Shown here piece after piece: positions 26,148-35,959 of a stretch of 64,000 nt of DNA (within the stretch, counting starts at the first letter, position 1; each line of letters opens with the position of its first letter). The notes below the pieces were generated by a model that worked only from the letters and a program-made list of their open reading frames with translations, searched no databases and had not been told where the DNA came from. Source of the DNA: MADRE3 sp963718195 (lineage in GTDB: Bacteria; Desulfobacterota; Desulfobulbia; Desulfobulbales; Desulfocapsaceae); assembly GCA_963718195.1 (NCBI GenBank), contig CAVQYQ010000001.1, positions 208,169 through 272,168 of the forward strand, given 5' to 3'. The position numbers and the translations under genes were made by a program.

Positions 26148-27902
26148 TTACCTCTGGAACTGCTGGCCCAGGTAATTTTTCAACTCTTTGATATCAATCG
26201 GCCTTTTTATGAATGAATCAACACCGCTGTCCCGGTATTTTTTCTCCAGTTCATCTCCTGCACTGCTGCTTTCTATACCAAGAATCAACGCCTTTCGACC
26301 GGAGTATTCCTCAAGACGGCGAATAATTTTAGCTGTCTCAATCCCATCATCCTGCAACATTGTCGTATCAAGAAGAATGAGATCAAATGGTGACAGTGAA
26401 GCCTCGTACATGGCTGAGCGGCCTGTTTCCGCGATTGTCACCCGCCACCCTGATTCGATTAATAACTCCACTACCGTCTGCTGACTGGTGGCGTCGCCGT
26501 CGACAACCAGAGCTGTATTTGTCAGGTAACGCGTGAGCGCATCAAACAATTCTGTTTTCCCGAGTGGTTTGGTCAGATAATCATCCATGCCGGCCTGAAG
26601 ACATTTTTCCCGGTCACCATGCATGGCGTGGGCCGTCAGGGCGATAATAGGAAGGTGCCCGCCATGCTGACGCTCGTAATTCCTGATTTCTCTGGTAGCT
26701 TCCAATCCGTCCATGACAGGCATCTGAACATCCATCAAGATTGTCTGGTAATCGCCGGTTACCGCTTTTTCAAAGGCCTGTCTGCCGTTTTCAACCACCT
26801 CAACCTGCAGACCGGCTGGTTCCAGCAGGGTTTCTATCAGTATCCTGCTGATAGGTTCATCTTCAGCCAGAAGTACCTTTGCCCCACCCAGCATAAAATT
26901 GGTGGTTTGATCCCTGTCTGTGACACTTGCTGATGGACTTGCAGGTTTTGGGACCGACTGTTCTCCTGACAGCTGGGTATATTTCCAGGTAAACCAGAAC
27001 GTCGCCCCCTGTCCCGGACTGCTCTCAAGCCCTATTTCTCCACCTGCCAGGTGCACAAGTTGTGCTGATATGGTCAGCCCCAGCCCTCCCCCCCAGAATT
27101 TTCTTGAATAGGAGGTATAGGTCTGGTTGAAGGTATCGGTGATGATTTTCTGTTTTTCAGGTGGTATACCTATTCCGGTATCAACCACAGAAAACTTGAG
27201 TATTTCCATGCCATCATCATCTGGCTCCAGCCGTTCCACATCCACCGTGATCTTTCCTTCTTCAGTGAATTTAACCGCATTGTTTACCAGGTTCATAATT
27301 ACCTGGACCAGCCTGTCGGCATCACTGTTCAAATACTCGGGCACATCGTGCCCGAGGCGATATTCCAAGTCAATATTCTTCTGTCGTGCGGACAATTTCA
27401 TCAGGTAGAGGTCGCAGTCCAGACTTTCCGAAAGATTAAAGTCTTCAAGGTTCAGCTTTAAACTTCCGGACTCTATCAAGGTGTAGTCAAGAATATCATT
27501 GACCACATCCAGAAGGCGTTCGGCAGAGGAGTTTACCATCTCGAGATGACGCCGTTGATCAGAGGTAAGATCTGTTTCCAGAACCAGGTTGGTCATACCC
27601 ATGATTCCGTTCATGGGCGTTCTTATTTCATGCCCCATGCTCATCAGGAATTCACTTTTAGTTCGGCTGTCTTTTTCCAGCTGTTTCAGGGACGACTTGA
27701 TATCCTCGTAATCTCCACCCGTTCCTGCTGGCAAAACATCCGTTTCCTGGTACCCAGAAAGCGTCTTTTTTAACTCGGAAATATACTCATCCTTTTCTTT
27801 TAACTGTTGCTCGAGATCGGCAATTTGTTTTTCTTTGCTCAACTCCAGTCCCCCTTTTAAGACCGATGTGTAAAAATCGTTAAGGCCACCCAGCTTATGC
27901 AT
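26148..27902 (-). CDS. Cytoplasmic hybrid histidine kinase with two receiver domains
   Basis: The 584-residue protein has no membrane segment. A coiled coil at about 21-85 precedes the HisKA domain, with phospho-acceptor His91 in SMGHEIRTPMNG. The ATPase domain shows NLVNNAVKF, VVDTGIGIP and WGGGLGLT. Two receivers follow. REC1 (about 335-450) is complete, with LLAEDEP, MDVQMPVMDG and YLTKP. REC2 (about 460-580) keeps DGD, LLDTTM and FIKRP. There is no DNA-binding output, so signal goes to a partner elsewhere. No sensor domain is recognisable; input may come through the coiled coil. It stands alone between the OleA-like operon and rlmKL. Confidence 0.88.
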   Translation of the reverse strand: MHKLGGLNDFYTSVLKGGLELSKEKQIADLEQQLKEKDEYISELKKTLSGYQETDVLPAGTGGDYEDIKSSLKQLEKDSRTKSEFLMSMGHEIRTPMNGIMGMTNLVLETDLTSDQRRHLEMVNSSAERLLDVVNDILDYTLIESGSLKLNLEDFNLSESLDCDLYLMKLSARQKNIDLEYRLGHDVPEYLNSDADRLVQVIMNLVNNAVKFTEEGKITVDVERLEPDDDGMEILKFSVVDTGIGIPPEKQKIITDTFNQTYTSYSRKFWGGGLGLTISAQLVHLAGGEIGLESSPGQGATFWFTWKYTQLSGEQSVPKPASPSASVTDRDQTTNFMLGGAKVLLAEDEPISRILIETLLEPAGLQVEVVENGRQAFEKAVTGDYQTILMDVQMPVMDGLEATREIRNYERQHGGHLPIIALTAHAMHGDREKCLQAGMDDYLTKPLGKTELFDALTRYLTNTALVVDGDATSQQTVVELLIESGWRVTIAETGRSAMYEASLSPFDLILLDTTMLQDDGIETAKIIRRLEEYSGRKALILGIESSSAGDELEKKYRDSGVDSFIKRPIDIKELKNYLGQQFQR

Positions 27903-28100
27903 CTAAAGCTATAATCATTTACCTTCCGGTTCTCTGCCAGTGCTGGCCCGGTAAAAGAGCTGGGATGGGTGCTGATATTATCATGATATCAAGTGATTGG
28001 CAATTTATTGCATCGGTATTAAACATTATGTAGCCAAAACAGTATGTTTTGAACAGATATCTACCGCCTGTTTCACCTGCTATTATGAGTGTCTTATCTC

Positions 28101-30203
28101 CTAGCACTGGTGAATATGTGATGATTTATCAAAGTCACGCGGGATGCTTTTTTTACTTATGTTCCTGCAAAGATACTGCTCTGCCAGCCTGTCATCCATT
28201 TTGAAGGACCTGAAGTTTGTAGAAAAAATCAGCAGACCAGTATTTCTCAACCGAGACATGGCCAGGTTCAGCAAGAGGAAGTGGTCCTTCTGCACATCAA
28301 AAACCCGCGATTTCTTCCTGGTATTGGAAAATGTCGGGGGATCGACGAAGATAAGGTCATACAAATCAGTATCTTCCCTGAGCCACTGTAGGCAATCTGA
28401 GTGAACCAGGCGATGCCGGTCGGGATAAATGCCATTGAGTGAAAAATTCAATTGTGCCCATTGAAGATAGGTTGTTGAGAGGTCAACCGTTGTTGATGAT
28501 ACCGCCCCTCCAAGCACAGCATGAACTGTCGCAGATCCTGTATAGCCGTAGAGGTTGAGAAATCTTTTCCCTTCTGACTCCCGCCCGATCCTCAACCTGG
28601 TCGGCCTATGGTCCAGGAAAAGGCCGGTATCGAGGTAGTCTGTAAAGTTAACCAGAAATGAACACGCGCCTTCTCTTACTTCATGCAGTTTAGCCTTTTT
28701 TTTCTTCTTTCCCTGGTATTGTGTTCTTCCTTTTTGTCGCTTTCGGGTCTTGATAAATACCCTGTCACGGCCGGCCCCCAGAACCTCGCGTATTCCATGC
28801 AATACGATTCGAAACCTCTCTGCCGCCAGGCTTTCATTTATTGATGACGGTGCTGCGTATTCCTGTACGTGTACCCACTTGTTATACAGGTCAATGGAGA
28901 CGTTGTACTCCGCCATATCGCGGTCATAGACCCGAAAACACTCCACCCCCTCCTTCTCTGCCCAACCGACCATCTTTTTCAGGTTTTTCCGCAGCCGGTT
29001 GGCAAAATCACTGGTCTCTTTTTCAGGGGGCGGGGGACAGACAGCCCATTGGAAATTTCTAACCGGCCGGCTGTCTGCCGATCCGACAAAAAGACGACAT
29101 GCTATCGGTCCGTTGAATAGCTGGTGTTTTTCTTTCCAGCGCAACCCGGTCATATCGGCCATATCGGGGTTCGAGGTAAAGAGACCAATATTCCAGCCAT
29201 GAAACGACTCCTGCAAACGGTTGCCAATAAACCGGTACAGATATTTTACCACCTCTTTCTCAGACAATCGTTCACCGTACGGAGGATTGCATACCAGGTA
29301 ACCATCATCCCCTGGAGGGCTCAACTCAAACAATTCCTTACGACTGATTGAGATTTTATCATCGAACCCTGCATTTTTTATATTCAACCGTGCCTGACGA
29401 ACAGACAGTCGGCTCCCGTCAACCCCAGTCAGCTCTGGCCAACTTCTGTTATGACCGGCATCCTCCCGTTCAACAGCTTCAGATACCAGGCGAGCCCATA
29501 TCTCGGCATCATGTCCCCTCCACCCCTGCATACCGAAGTAACTTCTTCCCAGACCTGGAGCCGAGTCTCCTAAAATCATGGCCGCTTCTATCAGCAGCGT
29601 TCCTGAACCACACAGCGGGTCAAACAGCGGGCTCTGCCCATCCCATCCAGATAAGGCAATGATTGCCGCCGCCAGTGTTTCTTTGAGAGGAGCTTCTCCC
29701 TTTTCAAGCCGGTACCCTCTTCTGTGCAAACTTTCGCCAGAAAGATCAAGGGATACTCTTGTCCGATCACTGTCCGCATGAACGTTGACACGGACACCCG
29801 GTCGGTTAACCTGAACATGAGGCCGTGTGCCGCTTACTGACCGAAAGTAATCAGCTATACCATCCTTTACCTTGAGAGCTGTATACTTACTATGTTTGAA
29901 TGGAGCGCCAGAGCCGAGAGAGCAGTCGACGGCAAATGTTGTTTTATTGGTAAGGTGCTCCTGCCAGTTGATTTCCCGAATCCTGCTGTACAGATCCTCT
30001 TCATTTTCTGGCATGAACTGCGCCAGCTCAAGCAGTATTCTCGAGGCAAACCGAGACCACAGGCAGGCGCGGTAGCCGCTCTCCAGAAAACCAGACCACC
30101 TGACAAAACCACGACCGACCGTGATTTCCCGTCCCTGGAAATCTTTAACCTCTGCTGCAACAAGGTTTTCAAGTCCAGCTCCACAGGTCGCTACAAATTT
30201 CAT
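28101..30203 (-). CDS. rlmL: Bifunctional 23S rRNA methyltransferase RlmK/RlmL
   Basis: The 700-residue fusion makes m2G2445 and m7G2069 in 23S rRNA. The N-terminal THUMP region covers about residues 1-155. The RlmL methyltransferase follows, with LFDPLCGSGTLLIEAA (SAM motif) and YLVCNPPYGERL (catalytic NPPY). The RlmK half shows RFLNLYGYTGSATVHA and LIFVDPPTFSNT. The length matches the E. coli fusion. It is divergent from pal. Confidence 0.93.
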   Translation of the reverse strand: MKFVATCGAGLENLVAAEVKDFQGREITVGRGFVRWSGFLESGYRACLWSRFASRILLELAQFMPENEEDLYSRIREINWQEHLTNKTTFAVDCSLGSGAPFKHSKYTALKVKDGIADYFRSVSGTRPHVQVNRPGVRVNVHADSDRTRVSLDLSGESLHRRGYRLEKGEAPLKETLAAAIIALSGWDGQSPLFDPLCGSGTLLIEAAMILGDSAPGLGRSYFGMQGWRGHDAEIWARLVSEAVEREDAGHNRSWPELTGVDGSRLSVRQARLNIKNAGFDDKISISRKELFELSPPGDDGYLVCNPPYGERLSEKEVVKYLYRFIGNRLQESFHGWNIGLFTSNPDMADMTGLRWKEKHQLFNGPIACRLFVGSADSRPVRNFQWAVCPPPPEKETSDFANRLRKNLKKMVGWAEKEGVECFRVYDRDMAEYNVSIDLYNKWVHVQEYAAPSSINESLAAERFRIVLHGIREVLGAGRDRVFIKTRKRQKGRTQYQGKKKKKAKLHEVREGACSFLVNFTDYLDTGLFLDHRPTRLRIGRESEGKRFLNLYGYTGSATVHAVLGGAVSSTTVDLSTTYLQWAQLNFSLNGIYPDRHRLVHSDCLQWLREDTDLYDLIFVDPPTFSNTRKKSRVFDVQKDHFLLLNLAMSRLRNTGLLIFSTNFRSFKMDDRLAEQYLCRNISKKSIPRDFDKSSHIHQC

Positions 30204-30340
30204 ATGTCACTCCTTAACGGCAGATTCCCTGCCACAGGCTGAAAAAATCCAATCTCTTCATTAATCTACCCACAACCAACTTCCCTGGCAAACTTGTTTC
30301 ACGATAATTCTCAGCAGAGACTGACAGGGTGATAAATCTC

Positions 30341-30368
30341 TTGACCTCTTTTTATATACGGATAGAAT
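30341..30368 (+). promoter_or_regulatory. Promoter of pal
   Basis: TTGACC (5/6) at 30341-30346 and TAGAAT (5/6) at 30363-30368 are spaced by 16 bp. Transcription would begin near 30375, about 24 nt before the leader hairpin. Confidence 0.65.
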
Positions 30369-30398
30369 AGAAAGTTACTTTTAGCCAGGGAAACATTC

Positions 30399-30445
30399 GT
30401 TGCTTTCATATCGACGATCAAGGTAATTAACGATATGAAAGCAAC
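30399..30445 (+). promoter_or_regulatory. 15-bp leader hairpin in the pal 5' untranslated region
   Basis: GTTGCTTTCATATCG (30399-30413) pairs perfectly with CGATATGAAAGCAAC (30431-30445) around a 17-nt loop. It begins shortly after the predicted transcription start and ends 34 nt before the pal ATG. The 3' arm contains an in-frame upstream ATG (30435), which would be hidden in the stem. No T-run follows, so it is not a terminator. It may act as an mRNA-stability or translation-control element. Confidence 0.6.
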
Positions 30446-30479
30446 AACTTATGACAACAACCAGAGGAAAAGAAAAGGT

Positions 30480-31118
30480 ATGAAAAAAATCATTATCAAC
30501 TCTTTGATCACCTCAGTGCTCATCGGATCACTTGTCCTTCTCACCGGTGGTTGTGCCAAAAAATCGGTTATTCCTCCGACACCTACAGGAACAGACAGTT
30601 CCACAACCACAACAGGGAAAGATATCAACTACCCTCTGGCTGACGGTTCCTACTCCGAAAACAGCCTCTCCCCTGAAGGCACTCTAGACGACAGTACTCC
30701 AAACAATGTTGAACATCTTGGCAGCCTGGCCATTGACGGAACCCAGGGTGAGGCGAGCGATGAGTACAAACAGCAGCACGGCCGTTCCTCACAGGGACTT
30801 ACGCCAATCTATTTCGATTTCGATCAGGCTGGTGTTCGACCGGACATGTCTGATAGGATGATAAAAAACGCCGAACAGCTGCAGCAGGTCGCCAACACCG
30901 TCATTATTGAGGGCAATTGTGATGACCGGGGAACCAATGAGTACAACCTTGCTCTTGCAGAGCGAAGGGCAATTAACGTGAAAGATTACCTGGTAAATCT
31001 TGGTATTGACCCCGCACGGATAAGGACTGTCAGTTACGGTGAAGAACGTCCCCTGTTCTTTGAACAGGATGAGTTCTCATGGAGCCAGAATCGTCGCGCC
31101 GACTTTGTTCTTGAGTAG
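30480..31118 (+). CDS. pal: Peptidoglycan-associated lipoprotein (Pal/OmpA C-domain)
   Basis: The 212-residue lipoprotein has a signal peptide with a lipobox ending at Cys25 (LTGGC). A Ser/Thr-rich linker leads to an OmpA_C peptidoglycan-binding domain from about residue 110. Its signatures are PIYFDFDQAGVRP, IEGNCDDRGTNEYNLALAERRA and SYGEERP, the Pal-type pattern. It tethers the outer membrane to peptidoglycan as part of Tol-Pal; tolB and tolQRA are not in the window. ATG 30480 is preferred because the lipobox fits it and AGAGG lies upstream. The ATG at 30435 would add 15 residues and lies in a hairpin. Confidence 0.9.
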   Translation: MKKIIINSLITSVLIGSLVLLTGGCAKKSVIPPTPTGTDSSTTTTGKDINYPLADGSYSENSLSPEGTLDDSTPNNVEHLGSLAIDGTQGEASDEYKQQHGRSSQGLTPIYFDFDQAGVRPDMSDRMIKNAEQLQQVANTVIIEGNCDDRGTNEYNLALAERRAINVKDYLVNLGIDPARIRTVSYGEERPLFFEQDEFSWSQNRRADFVLE

Positions 31119-31141
31119 TTTATACTCTTTTATTTGTAACC

Positions 31142-31187
31142 ATACACCCGCTGGCTCTTAGTACAGGTCAGGGGGTGTATTTTTTTG
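31142..31187 (+). terminator. Terminator of pal, using cmk codons
   Basis: ATACACCC (31142-31149) pairs with GGGTGTAT (31173-31180) and is followed by seven T. The 3' arm and the T-run are the last codons of the convergent cmk gene, so the site is both terminator and coding sequence. Confidence 0.75.
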
Positions 31188-31857
31188 CTATTACTGCTAA
31201 CAGCTTTTCCAGAACCAGATCTGCGTTCACCCCAGTCGTATCAATATAGACAGCATCATCGGCTTTTTTAAGCGGGGCAATCTTCCGCTCGCTATCATTT
31301 TTATCCCTGGCAACCGTCATTTTCAACAACGCCTCTTCATCTACATCATCACCGCGCGCCCGCAACTGTTGTGCTCGTCGTGAAGCACGCTCCTGCGGCG
31401 TGGCGTCCAGGTAAAACTTGAACTCAGCTTTCGGGAACACCACAGTCCCAGTGTCTCTTCCCTCAGCAACAACGCGTCCTTTTCTCCCTATCTGCTGCTG
31501 CATCAGCGTCAGTTTGTCTCTCACCGGCTGCAGGGCAGAAACACGGGAGGCAAGCATCGAAATTTCAGGAGTTCTGATCAGGTGACCAACAGCATGACCG
31601 TTCAGGGTAACCAGCACATCTTCGTCTTTTCCGGCAGGGTGAAGTTCAATTGAAATGTTGTCAAGCTCTGCACTCACCGCCTCAACATCTGAAATATCAA
31701 CTTCTCTTGACTGCAGATGAAAAGCAACACCACGATACATTGCACCGGTATCCAGGTAAGTGAAACCGAGCCGCTCTGCAACTCCTCTGCTGATCGTTGA
31801 TTTTCCAACACCGGAGGGACCATCAATGGTGACAATCAAGAATTGTTCATCGGGCAT
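31168..31857 (-). CDS. cmk: Cytidylate kinase
   Basis: Cmk phosphorylates CMP and dCMP to the diphosphates. The P-loop GPSGVGKS is at residues 13-20. YLDTGAMYRG, GRDTGTVVFP and RASRRAQQLRARG (lid) follow. ATG 31857 begins MPDEQFLIVTIDG and overlaps the hisC end by 11 bp; a longer frame to 31953 is a hisC shadow. It is last in the leftward operon. Confidence 0.94.
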   Translation of the reverse strand: MPDEQFLIVTIDGPSGVGKSTISRGVAERLGFTYLDTGAMYRGVAFHLQSREVDISDVEAVSAELDNISIELHPAGKDEDVLVTLNGHAVGHLIRTPEISMLASRVSALQPVRDKLTLMQQQIGRKGRVVAEGRDTGTVVFPKAEFKFYLDATPQERASRRAQQLRARGDDVDEEALLKMTVARDKNDSERKIAPLKKADDAVYIDTTGVNADLVLEKLLAVIAKKYTP

Positions 31858-32962
31858 AACCACACTCCAGAAGACTTTCCTTGAGCGCAGCCAGAAAACG
31901 GTCGTTCTCTGAGGGGGTCCCCACGTTGATACGTATAAAGTCTGGAAACCCATAGGCCTTCATTGATCTGACAATAACGCCCTGTTTCAGCATCGATTCA
32001 TAGAGCAGCGTTGCATCACCGCAAACGTCAATGAGAAAAAAGTTGGTCTGAGATGGATAACTTTTACAGCCGAGCTTACCCAGCTCATGCATTAAGTAGC
32101 GCTTACCCTCTTTGGTGGAGGTGATCGTTCTTTGATAGAAGGCGCTGTCTTCCAATGCGGCCAGGGCTCCGGTAAGGGCAATCCCGTTGATGTTGAATGG
32201 TTGTCTCACCTTGTGCAGACAGGTTGCGACCGAGCTGTGCATTATTCCAAAACCGATCCGTACACCGGCAAGCCCGTAGGCCTTTGAGAAGGTCCTGAGT
32301 GAAACAACGCCGCAGTGATCATCAACATCCTGTATCAGAGCGTTAATATCAGCCTGCAACGGTTGATCGACAAAATCTCTATATGCTTCATCGAGTACCA
32401 CGACGACATGCTCAGGAATTGCTGCAAGAAAAAAGTTAAGCGCATCGGGGGGTATAACGCTTCCTGTCGGGTTGTTGGGGTTGTCGATAAAGACAAGGCG
32501 CGTTTTTTCAGAGACCAGCCCACTAATCGTCTCCAGGTCATGCCCCATATCCTTGAGCGGTACAACGATATTTTTTCCCCCCCTGACCTGGACGAACTTC
32601 TGGTACATCAAAAAGGAAGGATGACTGGTGATAACCTCGTCCCCCTGACACACAAATGCCTTCACCAGAAACTCGATGATTTCATTCGACCCGTTGCCAA
32701 GCACAATCTGTTCTGGTTCAGCATGCAATTTATCTGCAAGAGCCCGGGTCAGATAGTAACCGGATCCGTCCGGGTAACGATGCACCTCTTTCAGAGCAGT
32801 CTGCATGGCCTGAATAGCCAGTGGAGAAGGGCCGAGCGGGTTTTCGTTTGATGCCAGCTTAATTGAACCGGTAACCCCATACTCCCGCTCCAGTTCGTCA
32901 ATTGGTTTACCGGGGGGATACGGGGTAATATCCTTTATGTTGTCAGGAATTTGTAATTTCAC
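31847..32962 (-). CDS. hisC: Histidinol-phosphate aminotransferase
   Basis: HisC is a PLP enzyme that transaminates imidazole-acetol phosphate in histidine synthesis. The 371-residue protein shows the fold-type I features LASNENPLGPSP, VLGNGSNEIIEF, DNPNNPTGS, VVVLDEAYRDF, and the PLP-lysine motif LRTFSKAYGLAGVRIG. The late Arg lies in FIRINVGT. It is the only his gene here. It lies 12 bp downstream of gatA and overlaps cmk. Confidence 0.92.
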   Translation of the reverse strand: MKLQIPDNIKDITPYPPGKPIDELEREYGVTGSIKLASNENPLGPSPLAIQAMQTALKEVHRYPDGSGYYLTRALADKLHAEPEQIVLGNGSNEIIEFLVKAFVCQGDEVITSHPSFLMYQKFVQVRGGKNIVVPLKDMGHDLETISGLVSEKTRLVFIDNPNNPTGSVIPPDALNFFLAAIPEHVVVVLDEAYRDFVDQPLQADINALIQDVDDHCGVVSLRTFSKAYGLAGVRIGFGIMHSSVATCLHKVRQPFNINGIALTGALAALEDSAFYQRTITSTKEGKRYLMHELGKLGCKSYPSQTNFFLIDVCGDATLLYESMLKQGVIVRSMKAYGFPDFIRINVGTPSENDRFLAALKESLLECGYAR

Positions 32963-32974
32963 AATGGTACTCGT

Positions 32975-34435
32975 TTAAGGTAATGATGGAATTGTTTTAT
33001 CAACAGCCAGCCTCGTCTCAAGGTTAAATGCAGCCCTTATTAAACTGCTCTCCTTGAAGTGCGGGCCCTGGAGTTGAATCCCTATGGGCAGCCCTGCCGA
33101 ACTAAAACCACCGGGGACCGACATACCGGGCAGCCCCGCCAGGTTTGTGGAGAGGGTGAGGATATCTGACAGATAGAGGGCAAGCGGATCATCCGCTTTA
33201 CTCCCTATTTTCCAGGCGGGAGTCGGGGTCACTGGGGAAACAAGTAGATCACAGGAGTTCCAGGCCTTCTTGAAATCTTCAAGGATAAGCGTCCTTACCT
33301 GCGAGGCTTTCTTGTAATAAGCGTCATAGTATCCAGACGATAGTGCATACGTGCCGATAAGTATTCTCCGTTTCACCTCCGTACCAAACCCTGCTGACCG
33401 CGTGTCCTTGTACATACTCATCAATGTCTTTGCCTCAGTATCCCGCCCCCCATACGCCACCCCGTCAAACCTGGCCAGGTTTGAACTTGCTTCGGCCGGG
33501 GCTATCAGGTAATACACGGCAACACAATATTCTACATGTGGTATCGAAACGTCAACAACCTCAGCCCCTGCGTCCTTCAGCGCAGCAATGCCATTCATCA
33601 CAACTTTTTCCACTTCCGGATCCAGTCCCCCAACGAAATATTCCCGGGGAATGCCAACCCGAACACCTTTCATGTCACCAACCAAAGCTGATGTATAATC
33701 TTCTGCCGGGATATCAACCGCGGTGGAATCCTTCGGGTCATACCCGCAGATACTGTTCATCATCAGCGCACAATCGGTGACATCGCGGGTAAGTGGTCCA
33801 ATCTGGTCAAGAGAAGAGGCAAAGGCAACAAGCCCATATCGTGATACCCGGCCGTAGGTTGGTTTCATACCGACAATCCCGCACAAAGATGCCGGCTGCC
33901 TGATTGATCCACCGGTGTCCGACCCCAGGGCCCCAAGTGTCTCCCCTGCCGCCACAGATACGGCGGAGCCACCCGATGAGCCACCAGCTATATAATCGGT
34001 ATTCCAGGGGTTTCTCGGAATTCCAAAGGCACATGTTTCAGATGTTGAGCCCATGGCAAACTCATCCATCGAAGTCTTGCCTATGATAACGCCTTTTTCC
34101 TTCTTTATTTTTTCGATAACCGTCGCATCATAGGGGGGAACAAAGTGCTCAAGAATCTTCGATCCGCAGGTTGTCCGGCGCCCTTTTGTGCAGAGCAGAT
34201 CTTTCATGGCCAGGGGGATGCCGCAGAGTTGAGCTCTCTTTGTCTGTGATCGTTGCTCATCGATCTTTCGAGCTGAAGAAATAGCCCGATCTGCATCGTA
34301 TGATACAAAAGCCTTAACAGTCGCCTCAACTTTGTTAATTCGGTCGAGACAACTCTGGGTCAATTCCTCTGAACTCAGCTCACCCGATGACATGCTTGTG
34401 AGTGCCTGAGAGATGGTTAACTCATATGGTTCCAT
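32975..34435 (-). CDS. gatA: Glutamyl/aspartyl-tRNA amidotransferase subunit A
   Basis: GatA is the amidase subunit that frees ammonia from glutamine to amidate Glu-tRNA(Gln) or Asp-tRNA(Asn). The 486-residue protein has the Ser-cisSer-Lys triad: Lys in PLAMKDLLCT, and the serines in GGSSGGSAVSVAAG and DTGGSIRQPASLCG. The length is typical. gatC lies 67 bp upstream, while gatB is absent from the window. Confidence 0.95.
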   Translation of the reverse strand: MEPYELTISQALTSMSSGELSSEELTQSCLDRINKVEATVKAFVSYDADRAISSARKIDEQRSQTKRAQLCGIPLAMKDLLCTKGRRTTCGSKILEHFVPPYDATVIEKIKKEKGVIIGKTSMDEFAMGSTSETCAFGIPRNPWNTDYIAGGSSGGSAVSVAAGETLGALGSDTGGSIRQPASLCGIVGMKPTYGRVSRYGLVAFASSLDQIGPLTRDVTDCALMMNSICGYDPKDSTAVDIPAEDYTSALVGDMKGVRVGIPREYFVGGLDPEVEKVVMNGIAALKDAGAEVVDVSIPHVEYCVAVYYLIAPAEASSNLARFDGVAYGGRDTEAKTLMSMYKDTRSAGFGTEVKRRILIGTYALSSGYYDAYYKKASQVRTLILEDFKKAWNSCDLLVSPVTPTPAWKIGSKADDPLALYLSDILTLSTNLAGLPGMSVPGGFSSAGLPIGIQLQGPHFKESSLIRAAFNLETRLAVDKTIPSLP

Positions 34436-34502
34436 AAAAACCTCAAAAAAACAGCAGACTGTATGATCGGTAATTTCGTAACTGGTGGTAAGCGATGATA
34501 AA

Positions 34503-34787
34503 TCAAATGACCCGGGGGACTATAAAACATTCTTCATTTGTATTCGGGCCTTCGGTAAGAGCATCTTTTTGCGTCAGGGATGGTTTTACACCATCCTCTC
34601 TGAAAGCATTGGTAATTGAGAATGCATGGGTTGTGGGCTCCACCCCGGTGGTATCAAGCTCTTCCAGCTTTTCAAAATACACAAGGATGGTATCAAGCTG
34701 AACGGTCATCTGCTCCAACTCTTTTTCGTTTAAGTTCAGACGGGCCAGGTGAGCCACGTGCTCGACTTCTTGTTGGGTAATTTTCAT
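34503..34787 (-). CDS. gatC: Glutamyl/aspartyl-tRNA amidotransferase subunit C
   Basis: This small stabilising subunit of GatCAB has 94 residues. It begins MKITQQEVEHVAHLARL and has LNEKELEQMTVQLDTIL, the GatC helical start, then a DTTGVEPTTHA loop and an ending with FREDGVKP. It lies 11 bp downstream of the HD-GYP gene. Confidence 0.93.
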   Translation of the reverse strand: MKITQQEVEHVAHLARLNLNEKELEQMTVQLDTILVYFEKLEELDTTGVEPTTHAFSITNAFREDGVKPSLTQKDALTEGPNTNEECFIVPRVI

Positions 34788-34798
34788 TTCTTTTTGTA

Positions 34799-35959
34799 TC
34801 AGTTTTCTTTCAGGTAAATATGGTCCAGGTACTCGTCGGTAAAAACACTGTCGGTCGGAGAAAAGTCACTTATTGTCCGGGCGAATATGTCGACAATGGT
34901 CGGGTCAAACTGTGTTCCTGAGCAACGATTGAGTTCGTCAATCGCTTCATCCATGCTGAGGTTGCGGCGATAGTTTCGCCGTGACGTCATCGCATCATAA
35001 CTGTCTACCACCGTTAAGATTTTTGTCAGGTCATCAAGCTGGTCACCGACAAGGCCGTCGGGGTAGCCGTGACCATCCATTCTCTCGTGATGATGTCTGA
35101 TGATAAACTGCTCCCGCTCCATAAACCCAAGCGGTTTTATGATGTTTGCACCAACGCTCGGGTGTTTTTGTATCAGTGCCCACTCTTCTGCACTTAATTT
35201 TCCCGGTTTTTGAATACAGGAGAGATCAATAACCAGTTTACCGATATCGTGAAACTGAGCTGCTCTGCGAAGAACAACCTGGTCCTGCCCCTCTAGCCCC
35301 ATGGCCACGCCAAGCATTACCGCATATTCGGTAACCCGCATGGTGTGACCGGCCGTATAGTAATCTTTCTCCTCCATCGCATTCTGGAGGCTACTCATCA
35401 ACTGAACCGTTGCGCTCTCCAGGGAATTGCTATAGGAAAGAAGCAACCTGTTCTGTGCCTCGAGCTGTTCTGCTTTTTCCTGGATATCATCTTCAAGTGC
35501 TTCCTTATACCGCCGCTCCTGGAGGACGTACATTCTTTTTTCTATTGCCCGACGAATTTTTACATTAAAAATATCCAGGTCTTCTATCGGCTTCGTCAGA
35601 AAATCATAGGCACCGAGATTAACCGCCTTGACAGCGTAGTCCATGGAACCGGCACCGGTAAGAAAAAGAACAGGTATGTCATGTTCGAGCCTGTTCAGCT
35701 CATCAATGGTTTCGAAGCCGTTCATTTTCGGCATATTAATGTCGAGAATAACAACATCAAAGGAATCATCTACAATATCAATAACTTCGCTGCCATCAGA
35801 GGCAACAACAACATGATGGCCAAACATCTCAAGAATTTTTGAAACTGTGCTGCGAACCATACCATCATCGTCCGCAACCAGTATTTTTGATTGGTTTTCA
35901 CTCACCCTTTGTAACCCCGCACCTTTAGTAGAGACCTTCTCTGAGTCTACATTTTCCAA
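34799..35959 (-). CDS. Response regulator with HD-GYP domain (RpfG type, c-di-GMP phosphodiesterase)
   Basis: The 386-residue protein has a receiver at about residues 25-140 (LVADDDG, phospho-Asp in VILDINMPKMNG, Lys in LTKP). A coiled linker and an HD-GYP domain from about 200 follow. The latter shows HTMRVTEYA, FHDIGK, IQKHP, HHHERMDGHGYPDG and DSYDAMTSRRNYR, the full metal and GYP set, so cyclic-di-GMP cleavage is expected. No kinase is adjacent. Its start overlaps the HDAC-like gene end by 13 bp. Confidence 0.9.
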   Translation of the reverse strand: MENVDSEKVSTKGAGLQRVSENQSKILVADDDGMVRSTVSKILEMFGHHVVVASDGSEVIDIVDDSFDVVILDINMPKMNGFETIDELNRLEHDIPVLFLTGAGSMDYAVKAVNLGAYDFLTKPIEDLDIFNVKIRRAIEKRMYVLQERRYKEALEDDIQEKAEQLEAQNRLLLSYSNSLESATVQLMSSLQNAMEEKDYYTAGHTMRVTEYAVMLGVAMGLEGQDQVVLRRAAQFHDIGKLVIDLSCIQKPGKLSAEEWALIQKHPSVGANIIKPLGFMEREQFIIRHHHERMDGHGYPDGLVGDQLDDLTKILTVVDSYDAMTSRRNYRRNLSMDEAIDELNRCSGTQFDPTIVDIFARTISDFSPTDSVFTDEYLDHIYLKEN

